A stretch of 64,000 nucleotides of DNA from Chitinimonas_A lacunae (GCF_042650885.1 NZ_JBHSBU010000001.1:2356001-2420000), one strand, 5' to 3'; positions 26,812-38,649 are shown, counted from the stretch's first letter. Notes: generated from the letters alone by a model not told the origin. Program-made: numbers and translations.

Positions 26812-26955
26812 CGTCGATCCTTCTGATAGAAATAAAAAATCGATACAAAAACGGCAGCGCCACGCTGCCCGATACCCCGGCCGTCCTGCTGGGCGCGGGA
26901 AAGCCGTTTTGCTGCACTGCAACTTGCGCTGGCGGATCGCTGTCACCCGACTACG

Positions 26956-26984
26956 CTTGAAAAGCCGAGTCCGCCGCCCCAACT
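26956..26984 (+). promoter_or_regulatory. Sigma-32 heat-shock promoter of clpB
   Basis: CTTGAAA (26956-26962), 14-nt spacer, CCCCAACT (26977-26984). This closely matches the RpoH consensus CTTGAAA-N13-15-CCCCAT-T and lies 34 nt before the clpB start codon. Heat induction is therefore expected. Confidence 0.8.
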
Positions 26985-27018
26985 AGCCAGCAAATCGAAC
27001 CCGTCATGGAGTACCGCG

Positions 27019-29604
<2,586 letters not shown>

Positions 29605-29747
29605 CCATTGAGCAGCGCGTCCGACTCCGCCGACCCGGCGGCGTCGCGACGCTCGCTCAAGGCTGTGGACGTCCCGAAGATCGTGTGGCTTCGGGGCGTG
29701 CCGGCTGGCTTCAGGACAGCCCGGACGCCCGGCCCTGCTGCCTCGTC

Positions 29748-30464
29748 TCAGTTAGGCAGCGGCGGAATATGGGTATTGAGTCGGCGTAACAGCGCGTCGT
29801 CGACCTGGCGGGCACAATAGAAATAGCGCAGTTCGCCATAGCGCATGTCTTCAAGTTGCCAGATCGACAATCCCTCACCGATCGAGCCGAGCGAGCGGCG
29901 TATGCTGTCGGCCTCGTCGGCCGTCACCATCATCAGATCGGCCATCTGGTGCAACACCATCCTTGCCATATCGGCGTGCGAGGCAGGAGAGCGCAACACG
30001 CGGGCCGCCGCTCGCGGCAGCAGGCCGTCGGCATAGGCACCGTAGCTGTAGTTTTCGCGCACCGCCACCACCAGCCGGTCATCGGCCAGAATCTTGTCGA
30101 AACGGCGTAAGCCATGCAGCCGTGGATTGCCATGCCGCACCAACACCACAAATGGCTGGTCGCGATAGATCGGTTCGGAAAATTTACCCAGCGCCTCGCG
30201 TTCGGCCGTCTTGAAGCGGCCGATCGCACAAGCGGGTTCGAGATTGCGGCCGATCAGCGCCATATGGCGGTTATACGGCGCTTCGCGCAGCACATAATCG
30301 ATACCGGCCCGTTGCAGCGCCCCGATGGCCGGCGGCCCCAGCAGCCCTTCGAGCTTGCCGTCGCGCATATCGGTATAGGGAGGGCGGATCTCGTAATAGA
30401 CGATCAAGGGCGGGGCGGCTTCGGCGGCAGTGGCAAGCCATAATACTGCGACCAGATGTTTCAT
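29748..30464 (-). CDS. Periplasmic solute-binding protein (SBP family 3-like)
   Basis: 238 residues. Signal peptide MKHLVAVLWLATAAEA, then a fold typical of family 3 amino-acid-binding proteins: VYYEIRPPYTDMRDGKLEGL at the start, ACAIGRFKTAERE and SEPIYRDQPFVVLVRHG in the middle. No permease genes are adjacent, so it may be an orphan binding protein as often found in betaproteobacteria. GGGAGG precedes the start at 30464; the longer frame would lose the signal peptide. The ligand is unknown. Confidence 0.75.
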   Translation of the reverse strand: MKHLVAVLWLATAAEAAPPLIVYYEIRPPYTDMRDGKLEGLLGPPAIGALQRAGIDYVLREAPYNRHMALIGRNLEPACAIGRFKTAEREALGKFSEPIYRDQPFVVLVRHGNPRLHGLRRFDKILADDRLVVAVRENYSYGAYADGLLPRAAARVLRSPASHADMARMVLHQMADLMMVTADEADSIRRSLGSIGEGLSIWQLEDMRYGELRYFYCARQVDDALLRRLNTHIPPLPN

Positions 30465-30566
30465 AACGGCCTCCCGGCTGGGTCCGTTTCCCATCATAGC
30501 CGGCGCGTTGAGGCTACGCCGACGCAGGCTATAATCGGCGCACCCAAGCCAAAGAAGGGAAGTACC

Positions 30567-31349
30567 ATGGGCTTTCTAGCCGATAAGAAAATCCTGATCA
30601 CCGGCCTGCTGTCCGATCGCTCGATCGCCTACGGCATCGCCAAGGCCTGTCAGCGCGAAGGCGCCACGCTGGCTTTCTCCTACGTCAACGACAAGCTCAA
30701 GGACCGGGTAGTGGCCTTGGCCGCCGAATGCGGCTCCGATCTGGTGCTGCGCTGCGACGTCAGCTCCGATGAGGAAATCGCCGCCCTGTTCGCTGATCTG
30801 GGCCAGCAATGGGGCCGGCTCGACGGCCTGGTCCACTCGATCGGCTTTGCCCCGCGCGAGGCGCTGTCGGGCGATTATCTCGATTCGGTCAGCCGCGAAG
30901 CCTTCCATATCGCCCACGACATCAGCTCCTACAGCTTCGCTGCCCTGGCCAAGGCCGCCCGGCCGATGCTGGCGGAAAATGCCTCGCTGCTTACCCTGAC
31001 TTACCTCGGCGCCGAGCGCTCGGTCGCCAACTACAATGTGATGGGCCTCGCCAAAGCCAGTCTGGAAGCCAATGTGCGCTATATGGCCCAGGCACTCGGC
31101 CCGCAAGGTGTCCGCGTCAACGGCATCTCCGCCGGTCCGATCAAGACCCTGGCGGCGGCAGGCATCTCGGGTTTCTCCAAGATCCTGCACCATGTCGCCG
31201 CCAGCGCGCCGCTGCGCCGCAATGTCACCATCGATGAAGTCGGCAATGTGGCCGCCTTCCTGCTGTCCGATCTGGCGTCAGGCATGACCGGCGAAATCAG
31301 CTACGTCGATGCCGGCTACAACACTGTCGCCGCCGGGCTCGAAGGCTAA
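30567..31349 (+). CDS. fabI: Enoyl-[acyl-carrier-protein] reductase (NADH)
   Basis: 260 residues. Completes each round of type II fatty-acid elongation. Short-chain dehydrogenase fold with the FabI cofactor loop ITGLLSDRSIAYGIA and catalytic Tyr146, Tyr156 and Lys163 at the same positions as the E. coli enzyme. This is the triclosan target class. AAGGGA precedes the ATG at 30567. Confidence 0.96.
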   Translation: MGFLADKKILITGLLSDRSIAYGIAKACQREGATLAFSYVNDKLKDRVVALAAECGSDLVLRCDVSSDEEIAALFADLGQQWGRLDGLVHSIGFAPREALSGDYLDSVSREAFHIAHDISSYSFAALAKAARPMLAENASLLTLTYLGAERSVANYNVMGLAKASLEANVRYMAQALGPQGVRVNGISAGPIKTLAAAGISGFSKILHHVAASAPLRRNVTIDEVGNVAAFLLSDLASGMTGEISYVDAGYNTVAAGLEG

Positions 31350-31405
31350 GTCGTCCGGCCCGGTTCATCCGGACCGGGCCGATAGACAGGATTTGAGAAA
31401 ATTTC

Positions 31406-31463
31406 TTTATTTCCTGTTTCTATTCCGCACCCATCCTTGAAATCATTTCGCAGCTATTTTTCC
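31406..31463 (+). repeat. AT-rich dispersed repeat, copy L
   Basis: 58 bp from TTTATTT to TTTTTCC, 57 nt after fabI. Shares CTTGAA, ATTT.GCAG and TATTTTTCCAA with copy C. Confidence 0.55.
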
Positions 31464-31816
31464 AAATAGCTTTCCCCTCCTCCCGCCGCCCCTCTCCATC
31501 ACGCCCAATACCGGCCATCAAGAAATCCAAGGCAGCGCAGCCTCATAGCCGCTCACTGTCCGGCAGGCGTCCACATCCCCCGCCACGGGTCCCTCTCGAG
31601 CGACCATTGCGACGCAGACCCTGACTTCAGGTCGTCCGACGGCTTGGCGATCTGGCGTCATCTTCAAGGGGAATCGGATGGGGAGGAGGTAGCGCTGGGG
31701 GGCTCGATGCGGCAGTTTCGCGCCATCGGGTTGTTGGAGGTGCGTCGCTGCGGGGCGTCATCTTGCAGACCCGGTTTTCCGCCAAAGTCTACGCCATCAG
31801 TAATTCAGACATATTC

Positions 31817-31874
31817 CTGTTCAAAACAGGGATGATGCGTACGTTGTCTAGCAAGACACTTACAGATATTTTTC
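31817..31874 (+). repeat. AT-rich dispersed repeat, copy G (3' half)
   Basis: Only the 3' half matches: CTAGCAAGACA..TACAG.TATTTTTCTA, shared with the copy near 50700 and in part with 34427. The 5' part is instead a CCTGTT-CAA-AACAGG hairpin (31816-31830). It ends 22 nt from the stop codon of the 31897 gene (-). Confidence 0.45.
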
Positions 31875-31896
31875 TACAAAAGCACTAAGCGACCGC

Positions 31897-32988
31897 TCAG
31901 CGCATACCCCCTGCGTGCATCGACATCGATTGCAGCAGCATCATGCCCTGCTCGGATACATAGTGGCGGAAGTTGAACTGTTTCAACTGACGCAGCACCT
32001 GGCTGGGGTCGAATTTGCCCGAGGAAATCTGGTCGCGGATGCGTTTGAAACGGCCACATTCGAGCAACAGCGCCTGACGGCGCTTATTGACCAGTTGGGC
32101 GTGGTGCTTTTCGATGATCACCGACAGTTGCAGCCAGATCAGCAGACCGCCTGCCGCCCACCACCACTCCATAAACAGGGTGATGATGCAAAACAGCACC
32201 AGCATCAGATACCAGACCAGGTCGGCATGGGGAAAATCGGGAAACCAGGTGCCGAGCTTGGGCCAGTTGAGCTTGAGCTGGCTGATGATGCGTTCGCGGT
32301 CGTTGGCGTCGCGCTTGAGTCTGGCCCAGATCGCGTCGAATTCGAGCGCCACGAACCATTTGTCGTACAGCCGATTCTGTAGCCAATCGGCTTCGCGGTA
32401 CATGGCCATCTTCTGGCTCAGCAACTGCTGGTAATCGTCGCTGGCAAGCGGCGGCAACAGTTCCCATTCGGGATGGGCAAGCTGGCGCCGCACGATCAGC
32501 GGAAAACCCAGAATATCGATCATCTGCGCCCGCCGCAGCGCGATGGCGTTGCGGTCGAGTCGCTGGTCCATCTTGTCCAGATGGGTGTATTCCTCGACCA
32601 GGGCATCGAGCTTGTCGAGCGGTGGCGCCACGCCCGGGTTCTTGGCCAGAAAGCGGCGCTGGTTCTCGACTTCCTCGAGAATCGACGGCACCAGAAACTG
32701 CGCCTCGGGCGGCCAGGGCATGCGCAGCAGGTTTTCGACCTTGAAGAAGATCTCGTCGAAATGGGCGGTGAACTGGCGTTTGTACTCTTCGAGCGCCTGG
32801 GCGTCCTGATTGCGCTCGCCGGTGGTGAGCGGCGCCGCCGGTGGGCGGCGCTGCAAATCGAGTCGCAGATTGTTGGCCATCATGGCCAGCTCCTGCGACA
32901 GACCAATGCGGGCGAACAGGCCCCCCAGCTCCTTGTGGCGCTGGCGCAGGTCGTCCAGTTCCTTCCAGACATCCCACTCTTTGGCCAT
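31897..32988 (-). CDS. Hypothetical membrane protein with coiled-coil N-terminal region
   Basis: 363 residues, not recognised. Residues 1-245 are charged and helical (KEWDVWKELDDLRQRHKELG, HFDEIFFKVENLLRMPWPPE), then two membrane helices near 255-290 (VWYLMLVLFCIITLFMEWWW, GGLLIWLQLSVII), and a basic cytoplasmic tail. The start codon lies 10 nt after the nitroreductase stop, so the pair is probably co-transcribed. No ribosome binding site is clear, suggesting coupling to the upstream gene. Function unknown. Confidence 0.65.
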   Translation of the reverse strand: MAKEWDVWKELDDLRQRHKELGGLFARIGLSQELAMMANNLRLDLQRRPPAAPLTTGERNQDAQALEEYKRQFTAHFDEIFFKVENLLRMPWPPEAQFLVPSILEEVENQRRFLAKNPGVAPPLDKLDALVEEYTHLDKMDQRLDRNAIALRRAQMIDILGFPLIVRRQLAHPEWELLPPLASDDYQQLLSQKMAMYREADWLQNRLYDKWFVALEFDAIWARLKRDANDRERIISQLKLNWPKLGTWFPDFPHADLVWYLMLVLFCIITLFMEWWWAAGGLLIWLQLSVIIEKHHAQLVNKRRQALLLECGRFKRIRDQISSGKFDPSQVLRQLKQFNFRHYVSEQGMMLLQSMSMHAGGMR

Positions 32989-32998
32989 GGCAGAACGC

Positions 32999-33589
32999 TC
33001 AGGCGATGCGGCAGGCCTCCTCGAAGCTCAGGCGCTCATTGCGCGGATAGAGCTTCGCCGGGTCGCCGTAACCCAGGTTGATCAGGAAATTCGATTTGAT
33101 ACGGGTGCCGGCAAAGAACGCCTCATCGACCTTGGCGTTGTCGAAACCCGACATCGGACCGCAGTCGAGCCCGAGCGCCCGCGCGGCCAGAATCAGATAG
33201 GCGCCCTGCAGCGTGCCGTTGCGAAACGCGGTGGTCTGAATCAATGTCTCATTGCCGGCAAACCAGCTACGCGCATCGGTATGGGGGAACAGCCGGGGCA
33301 GCTCATCATAGAAAGCCAGATCGTGGGCCACGATCACCGTTACCGGGGCTTTCATGGTTTTGTCCAGATTGCCTTCCGACAGTGCCGGCTTGAGCTTTTG
33401 CTTGGCTTCGTCAGAGCGCACGAAGACGAAACGGGCCGGACTGGAGTTGGCGCTGGTTGGCCCCCACTTCATCAGGTCATACAGCTGGTGCAGGGTGGCA
33501 TCGTCAAGCGGACGATCCTGGAATTCGTTGTAGGTGCGGGCGTTGCGGAACAACTGGTCAAAGGCGGCGTTGTCGAGTGGTTCAGACAT
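32999..33589 (-). CDS. Nitroreductase family protein, RutE/HadB-like
   Basis: 196 residues. FMN-dependent NADH/NADPH oxidoreductase of the subgroup called malonic semialdehyde reductase RutE. Conserved RTYNEFQDRPLDD start, the LMKWGPTSANSSPARFVFV flavin-binding segment and LINLGYGDPAKLYPRNERL near the end. No other rut genes are nearby, so a role in uracil breakdown should not be assumed. Start at 33589 is chosen by homology; the longer frame is tdk antisense overlap. Confidence 0.88.
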   Translation of the reverse strand: MSEPLDNAAFDQLFRNARTYNEFQDRPLDDATLHQLYDLMKWGPTSANSSPARFVFVRSDEAKQKLKPALSEGNLDKTMKAPVTVIVAHDLAFYDELPRLFPHTDARSWFAGNETLIQTTAFRNGTLQGAYLILAARALGLDCGPMSGFDNAKVDEAFFAGTRIKSNFLINLGYGDPAKLYPRNERLSFEEACRIA

Positions 33590-33689
33590 TGAAGCGGTCC
33601 TCACGGGAAAAGGTGGAACGGCGGCAAGCATAGCAAGCCGCGTGGAAAGCAGCGACCGACCGGTCTCAGTATAAGGCGCGGTGCCGGAC

Positions 33690-34250
33690 TCAGCCGCGAT
33701 AGAAGCAGCGGGCGCACACCGACAGATAGCGCTCGTTGCCGCCGATCTCCACCTGGGCGCCCTCACGCACCCGCACGCCATGCTGATCGACCCGGGTATT
33801 CATGCTGGCCTTGCGGCCGCATAGACAGATGGTCTTCATCTCTTCAAGGTCGTCGCTGAGCGCCAATAGATAGATCGAACCGGGAAACGGTTCACCCCGG
33901 AAATCGGTGCGGATGCCGTAGCAGATCACCGGCACACGGCGGGTCTGGGCATAGCGGTGCAACTGCCGCACCTGCTCAGGCAACAGAAACTGCGCCTCAT
34001 CGATCAGCACGCAAGCCAGCCCCTCACCGGTTCCGAGCGCAGCCTCGAAATCGAAGCCGTTATCGAAGGTCTCGGCTTCACGGCTGATGCCAAGCCGCGA
34101 GGAGATGCGGCCATGGCCGAAACGATCGTCGATCGCGGCGGTAAACAGGCGCACGCGCTGACCTTGTTCCTCGTAGTTATGGGCGACCTGGAGCAGAGCG
34201 GTCGATTTGCCGGCGTTCATCGCCGCGTAGCGGAAATACAGCTTGGCCAT
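33690..34250 (-). CDS. tdk: Thymidine kinase
   Basis: 186 residues, type II thymidine kinase that phosphorylates thymidine in salvage. P-loop AAMNAGKSTAL, DEAQFL Walker-B-like motif, and zinc cysteine pairs CLCGRKA and CARCFYRG. Length is normal. Lies 100 nt upstream of the nitroreductase on the same strand. Confidence 0.95.
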   Translation of the reverse strand: MAKLYFRYAAMNAGKSTALLQVAHNYEEQGQRVRLFTAAIDDRFGHGRISSRLGISREAETFDNGFDFEAALGTGEGLACVLIDEAQFLLPEQVRQLHRYAQTRRVPVICYGIRTDFRGEPFPGSIYLLALSDDLEEMKTICLCGRKASMNTRVDQHGVRVREGAQVEIGGNERYLSVCARCFYRG

Positions 34251-34426
34251 GGTTCGACTCGGAATACGGGGCGGCGATTGTACCCTGGATGCCGCAGAAC
34301 CGGCCGGCCAGGCCGCTCACGCCGCCCCCAGCCTCGTGGCGTCCACGCCGTCCCCTCCTCCCGCTCACGGCAAAGGCCAGGCTCTGCGATTGGACGCCCC
34401 AAAAAAACCGGATGTTACACAAAACA

Positions 34427-34483
34427 GTTATTTATCGATCTATATTGCTAAATATCTGGCAAGAAATAGGCATAATATTTTTC
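34427..34483 (+). repeat. AT-rich dispersed repeat, copy D
   Basis: 57 bp, TTATTTAT to TATTTTTC, ending 6 nt from the stop codon of the polyphosphate kinase gene (-). GCATAATATTTT is identical to part of copy A. It fills most of the 239-nt gap between tdk and the kinase gene. Confidence 0.6.
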
Positions 34484-34489
34484 TAAAAA

Positions 34490-35968
34490 CTAGAGGCGCG
34501 TCTCTATGGCCTCACATAAGGTCTGAAGTACCTTGATGCGGGCGAAATATTTATTGTTGGCCTCGACCAGGGTCCAGGGTGCGGCACTGGTGCTGGTGCG
34601 CTCGACCATATCGTGGACGGCTGCACTGTAGTCATCCCATTTCTCGCGGTTGCGCCAGTCTTCGGCGGTGATCTTGAAGCGTTTGAAGCGGGTCTGTTCG
34701 CGAGCCTGGAAGCGGCGCAGCTGCTCGTCGCGGTCGATGGCCAGCCAGAATTTGCAGAGCACGAGGCCGTGGCGGGTGAGTTGACGTTCGAAATCGTTGA
34801 TCTCGCCGTAGGCGCGGCACCAGGCGGGCTCGGGGCACAGACCCTCGACCCGTTCGACCAGTACCCGGCCGTACCAGGAGCGGTCGAAGATCACAAAGCG
34901 GCCACGGCGTGACAGATGGCGCCAGAAGCGCCATAGATAGGGCTGGGCCCGTTCCTCGTCGGCCGGGGCCGCCACCGGGATCACCTGATATTGACGGGCA
35001 TCGAGCGCACCGACCACCCGGCGGATCGCCCCGCCTTTGCCGGCAGCATCGTTGCCTTCGAACACCATCACCACACCGTGACGGGCAAAGCGTGGATCGC
35101 GGCTCAGCAGATTGAGCCGGCCCTGCCAGGTTTCGAGCAGTTCGGTGTAGTCGGACTTGCCAAGTGGCCGCTCAAGCTCAAGCCGGTCGAGCACTCGCAC
35201 CTGATCGAGAGGCGGCAACAAGGGCGGCGGTGCGGCGAACACCTGTGGCGCGCGGCCGGCGTCGAGGCGGCGGCGCAGCGATTCGAGCAACAGGCGGCCG
35301 GCGGTCAGACTGCGGTAATAGGGGTCTTCGCCGTCGATGGCAACCCAGGGCGCCTCGGCGGTACTGGTACGCAGCAGCACATCTTCGGCCACTTCGCGGT
35401 GGCGGTCGTAGTGGCGAAATAGCGCCCAGTCCTGCTCGCCGACCCGCCAGCGGGTACGCGGATCGCGTTCGAGCGCCTTCAAGCGGGCCTTTTGCTGACG
35501 CTTGCCCAAGTGGAACCAGAACTTGAGCAACAAGACGCCTTCTTCGGCCAGCATGGTCTCGAAGCGGACGATATCGTCGATGGTGGCGCGCAGCTCGCTT
35601 TCGCGGCAGCGGCCGGCCACCCGATCGAGCAGCGGTTGGGTGTACCAGGAGCCGAACAGGATGCCGATCCGCCCCTTGGGAGGCAGGGCGCGCCAGAAGC
35701 GCCACATCGGCGGCCGTTCGGCCTCTTCATCAGAAGGTGGACCGAAGGCATGGCTATCGATCAGCCGGGGGTCCATCCATTCATGGAGCAGATTGACGGT
35801 TTCGCCTTTGCCGGCGCCGTCGATCCCATTGATCAGGATCAGGACCGCGAAATCGGGCTTTTCATGGAGTTCGTACTGGGCATCGAGCAGGGCCTCGCGT
35901 AGCGCAGGCAGGGCTGCCTGGTAGCTGGCTTTGTCGATCCGATGCCCCAATTCGACGGCTTCGAACAT
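34490..35968 (-). CDS. pap: Two-domain PPK2 kinase, probable polyphosphate:AMP phosphotransferase
   Basis: 492 residues built from two fused PPK2 domains. Each has a Walker A: NGIDGAGKGETV in the first and FEGNDAAGKGGAI in the second, followed by lid motifs WRFWRALPPKGRIGI and WRFWRHLSRRGRFVI. The two-domain class characterised as Pap phosphorylates AMP to ADP using polyphosphate; that activity is inferred. Start at 35968 (MFEAVELGHRI) is preferred; the upstream 67 residues look non-coding and would overlap the erpA terminator. Confidence 0.9.
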   Translation of the reverse strand: MFEAVELGHRIDKASYQAALPALREALLDAQYELHEKPDFAVLILINGIDGAGKGETVNLLHEWMDPRLIDSHAFGPPSDEEAERPPMWRFWRALPPKGRIGILFGSWYTQPLLDRVAGRCRESELRATIDDIVRFETMLAEEGVLLLKFWFHLGKRQQKARLKALERDPRTRWRVGEQDWALFRHYDRHREVAEDVLLRTSTAEAPWVAIDGEDPYYRSLTAGRLLLESLRRRLDAGRAPQVFAAPPPLLPPLDQVRVLDRLELERPLGKSDYTELLETWQGRLNLLSRDPRFARHGVVMVFEGNDAAGKGGAIRRVVGALDARQYQVIPVAAPADEERAQPYLWRFWRHLSRRGRFVIFDRSWYGRVLVERVEGLCPEPAWCRAYGEINDFERQLTRHGLVLCKFWLAIDRDEQLRRFQAREQTRFKRFKITAEDWRNREKWDDYSAAVHDMVERTSTSAAPWTLVEANNKYFARIKVLQTLCEAIETRL

Positions 35969-36021
35969 GGCTGGGCTCCGGCAGAAGGATGTGCCCACCT
36001 TAGCAGCGCCGCCCAGCAAAG

Positions 36022-36048
36022 CAAAACGGGACGCCTGGGCGTCCCGTT
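36022..36048 (-). terminator. Terminator after erpA
   Basis: Minus strand 10-bp perfect stem (36025-36034 with 36039-36048, 4-nt loop) followed by TTTT, 18 nt after the erpA stop codon. Confidence 0.85.
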
Positions 36049-36065
36049 GCGTGGGGAAATACCGA

Positions 36066-36419
36066 TCAGACCGAGAACGAGGAACCGCAACCGCAGGTCG
36101 AGGAGGCGTTCGGATTCTTGATGGTGAACTGCGAGCCTTCAATGCTTTCGGTGTAATCGATTTCGGCACCGACCAGATATTGGTAACTCATCGGATCGAC
36201 CAGCAAGGTCACGCCATTCTTCTCGAAGGGGGTATCGTCTTCGTTGACGATCTCATCGAAGGTAAAGCCGTATTGGAAGCCCGAACAACCGCCGCCGGTG
36301 ACGAATACGCGCAGCTTGAGATCGGGATTGCCCTCTTCAGCGATCAGCTCGGCCACCTTGGCAGCAGCGGCGTCGGTGAAGATAAAGGGTGTGGTCGGCA
36401 TGTCGGTGACTGCGTTCAT
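36066..36419 (-). CDS. erpA: Iron-sulfur cluster insertion protein ErpA
   Basis: 117 residues, A-type Fe-S carrier. The three cluster-binding cysteines are Cys45 (GGGCSGFQ), Cys109 and Cys111 (CGCGSSFS). It delivers clusters to targets such as IspG and respiratory enzymes. GGAG lies 8 nt before the ATG. It is the last gene before a terminator, downstream of the bactofilin gene. Confidence 0.96.
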   Translation of the reverse strand: MNAVTDMPTTPFIFTDAAAAKVAELIAEEGNPDLKLRVFVTGGGCSGFQYGFTFDEIVNEDDTPFEKNGVTLLVDPMSYQYLVGAEIDYTESIEGSQFTIKNPNASSTCGCGSSFSV

Positions 36420-36481
36420 AACGGAGGCTCCATGAAATTCAATCGCTTAGACGGTGATTATGGTCCGCGATAAAAGGTCGG

Positions 36482-36886
36482 TCAATTCGCGGCCGGCTCG
36501 TCTGCCTGAGCGACCACCGCGTCGGGGGCGGCCAGATGGATCAACTGGCCATCGACCACGGCGCCCGGATGCATTTCCAGGGTGGTGTAGTAGACGTCCC
36601 CTATGACCTTGCATTTGGATTGGAGTTCGAGATAGTGACTGGCGCGGATCGGCCCTTTGACCGTCCCGTTGAGCACCAGATGGCCTACCCGGATTTCTCC
36701 CTCGATCCGGGCTTTTTCGCTGATCACCAGGGTGCTGGGCTTATCATCGACCGCGCTCACATTGCCCACCACTTCGCCATCGACCCGCAGGCCGCCGCTG
36801 AAACGCATGCTGCCTTCGATCCGGGTATCGACGCCGATCAGGCTGTCTATGCTCTTGCTGGCTTTCTGCTTCTTATTGCCGAACAT
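36482..36886 (-). CDS. Bactofilin
   Basis: 134 residues. Polymer-forming cytoskeletal protein of the bactofilin/CcmA (formerly DUF583) family. The beta-helical core is visible as repeated short hydrophobic turns from about residue 22 to 112 (GSMRFSGGLRVDGEVVGNV, LVLNGTVKGPIRASHYLEL), flanked by short disordered ends. Often linked to cell shape or local cell-wall work. Its ATG is 4 nt after the stop of the 36891 gene, so they form an operon. Confidence 0.92.
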   Translation of the reverse strand: MFGNKKQKASKSIDSLIGVDTRIEGSMRFSGGLRVDGEVVGNVSAVDDKPSTLVISEKARIEGEIRVGHLVLNGTVKGPIRASHYLELQSKCKVIGDVYYTTLEMHPGAVVDGQLIHLAAPDAVVAQADEPAAN

Positions 36887-36890
36887 ACTC

Positions 36891-37613
36891 CTATCCTTTC
36901 AAATCGTAAGACCGACTGAGCTTGGGTCGCTCGTCGCCGGCCGCGTAGACCCGCACTTCCACATGCTTCAGGCGCACGTCGGCGGCAAGTTCCGTCTCGC
37001 GTTCGAGTTTGGTGAAGCGCAGCACCGACAAGGGAAAGCGTGGTGCCGGCCAGGTCAGGGTTTCGCGCCGGCCGCCCCGCTCGACGGTCAGGCGGAAATC
37101 GACCTCGCCCCGGAACGGTCCTGCCACCGACTGCCCCTGCACCAGCACCAGCCGCAGCCGATAACGCCCCGGCGCCACCGGTTCGGCCCGGAACGACTCG
37201 ATCGCCAGGGCCGGCGCGCGGTCGGTCTTGGTCAACAGGGTTTCATAGAAGGCCACCTGCTCGCGCAGCGCGGCATTGTCGCTTTGGAATTGCTGCACCT
37301 GACGCGACAGGGTGTCGCGGGTCGATTGCTCCACCCGGCCCTGCTGGTCGATCTCCCCCAGACGTTGGCGCGCCTCGGCCAGTTCACGACGCAGGCGCTC
37401 GGTTTCATCGCTGGCCGATTCCAGCCGGCGTGCCGCTTCGAACTCACGCCGGGCGGTCTGCATACCGTAGTCGTACAGGGCGTAACCGCCGGCACCGAGT
37501 GCGGCAAGACTGGCCAGACTGATCAATAGCAGCCATGGCCAGGCCAGATGGCGGCGCACCGCCAGCCGCGCGGTGGCAAGGTGGTTGCCGCGTCGTTTCC
37601 AGCGCCCGATCAT
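36891..37613 (-). CDS. Membrane protein with coiled coil (DUF6776-like)
   Basis: 240 residues. One membrane helix (about 25-45: WPWLLLISLASLAALGAGGY), then a coiled coil (about 55-125: DETERLRRELAEARQRLGEI) and a C-terminal beta-rich domain (ALAIESFRAEPVAPGRYRLR). Similar proteins lie next to bactofilin and erpA genes in betaproteobacteria. Possibly links the bactofilin to the envelope; this is inference from context. The stop codon is 4 nt before the bactofilin start. Confidence 0.75.
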   Translation of the reverse strand: MIGRWKRRGNHLATARLAVRRHLAWPWLLLISLASLAALGAGGYALYDYGMQTARREFEAARRLESASDETERLRRELAEARQRLGEIDQQGRVEQSTRDTLSRQVQQFQSDNAALREQVAFYETLLTKTDRAPALAIESFRAEPVAPGRYRLRLVLVQGQSVAGPFRGEVDFRLTVERGGRRETLTWPAPRFPLSVLRFTKLERETELAADVRLKHVEVRVYAAGDERPKLSRSYDLKG

Positions 37614-37620
37614 GGTGGAC

Positions 37621-38649
37621 TTAGGGCAGCAGCGGGACGCCGTCCAGGCCCTGGGTTTCCGGCAGACCGAACAGCAGGTTCATATTCTGCACCGCCTGGC
37701 CGGCTGCGCCCTTGACCAGATTGTCGATCACCGACAGCACCACCACCGTGTCGCCACCTTGCGGCCGATGGACGGCAATCCGGCAGACATTGGCCCCGCG
37801 CACGGCACGGGTTTCCGGATGACTGCCGGCGGGCAGCACATCGACGAAATGCTCGCTGGCATAACGGCGTTCGAACAATTCCTGTAGATCGATATCCCGC
37901 TCAAGCCGGGCGTACAGGGTGGCATGGATGCCGCGGATCAGCGGCGTCAGATGGGGAACGAAGGTCAGGCCGACCGGTCGGCCGGCAACCCGGCCCAGGC
38001 CCTGGCGGATTTCCGGCAGATGGCGATGGCCGGGTACGCCATAGGCTTTGAAGTTGTCGGCCGCTTCAGGAAACAGGGTATGGACTTCGGCTTTCCGGCC
38101 GGCGCCCGAGACACCGGATTTGCAGTCGGCGATCAGGCTGGTCGGGTCAACCACCCCGGCTTCGAGCAAAGGCAACAGGCCCAGTTGCACGGCGGTGGGA
38201 TAGCAACCCGGGTTGGCGATCAGGCGAGCATTGCGGATACGTTCACGGTTGACTTCGGGCAGGCCATAGACGGCTTCGGCGACCAGTCGTGGGCTGGCGT
38301 GGCTCATGCCATACCATTTTTCCCATTCGGCCACCTCTTCGAGCCGGAAGTCGGCTGCCAGATCGATGACCTTGACCCCGGCCGCCAGCAGGCTTTCCGC
38401 TTCTTGCATGGCAATGCCGTTAGGGGTGGCAAAGAACACAACATCGCAGCGATCGAGTCCGGCATCGGCCGGATCGCGGAATTGCAGATCGACATGACCA
38501 CGCAGACTGGGAAACAGGTCGGCCACGGCCATACCGGCTTCCTTACGCGAGGTGATGGCACTCAACTGGGCTGCACCGTGCCGCGCCAGCAGACGCATCA
38601 GTTCCACCCCGGTATAACCAGTACCGCCGACAATACCTACCTTGATCAT
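37621..38649 (-). CDS. argC: N-acetyl-gamma-glutamyl-phosphate reductase
   Basis: 342 residues. NADPH-dependent reduction of N-acetylglutamyl phosphate, third step of arginine synthesis. N-terminal GIVGGTGYTGVEL dinucleotide motif and catalytic Cys149 in IANPGCYPTA. Start at 38649 has AGGAG 8 nt upstream; an ATG ten codons earlier does not. The argJ gene is elsewhere in this window (60.5-61.8 kb), so the arg genes are scattered. Confidence 0.96.
   Translation of the reverse strand: MIKVGIVGGTGYTGVELMRLLARHGAAQLSAITSRKEAGMAVADLFPSLRGHVDLQFRDPADAGLDRCDVVFFATPNGIAMQEAESLLAAGVKVIDLAADFRLEEVAEWEKWYGMSHASPRLVAEAVYGLPEVNRERIRNARLIANPGCYPTAVQLGLLPLLEAGVVDPTSLIADCKSGVSGAGRKAEVHTLFPEAADNFKAYGVPGHRHLPEIRQGLGRVAGRPVGLTFVPHLTPLIRGIHATLYARLERDIDLQELFERRYASEHFVDVLPAGSHPETRAVRGANVCRIAVHRPQGGDTVVVLSVIDNLVKGAAGQAVQNMNLLFGLPETQGLDGVPLLP

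Larger units (their letters stand above)
31350..31896. other. Intergenic region, 547 nt, with repeats
   Basis: After fabI a 9-bp stem CGGCCCGGT/ACCGGGCCG (31356-31381) without a T-run could be its 3' end. Two AT-rich repeat copies (31406-31463 and 31817-31874) border a GC-rich middle that has TTCAAGGGGAA and GTCCGG pieces recalling the GC-rich repeat. No ORF with a ribosome binding site was found. Confidence 0.5.

Noticed and set aside
31644..31835. 63-codon ORF in the fabI downstream gap
   Set aside because: No ribosome binding site, no family, and it overlaps repeat-like DNA.
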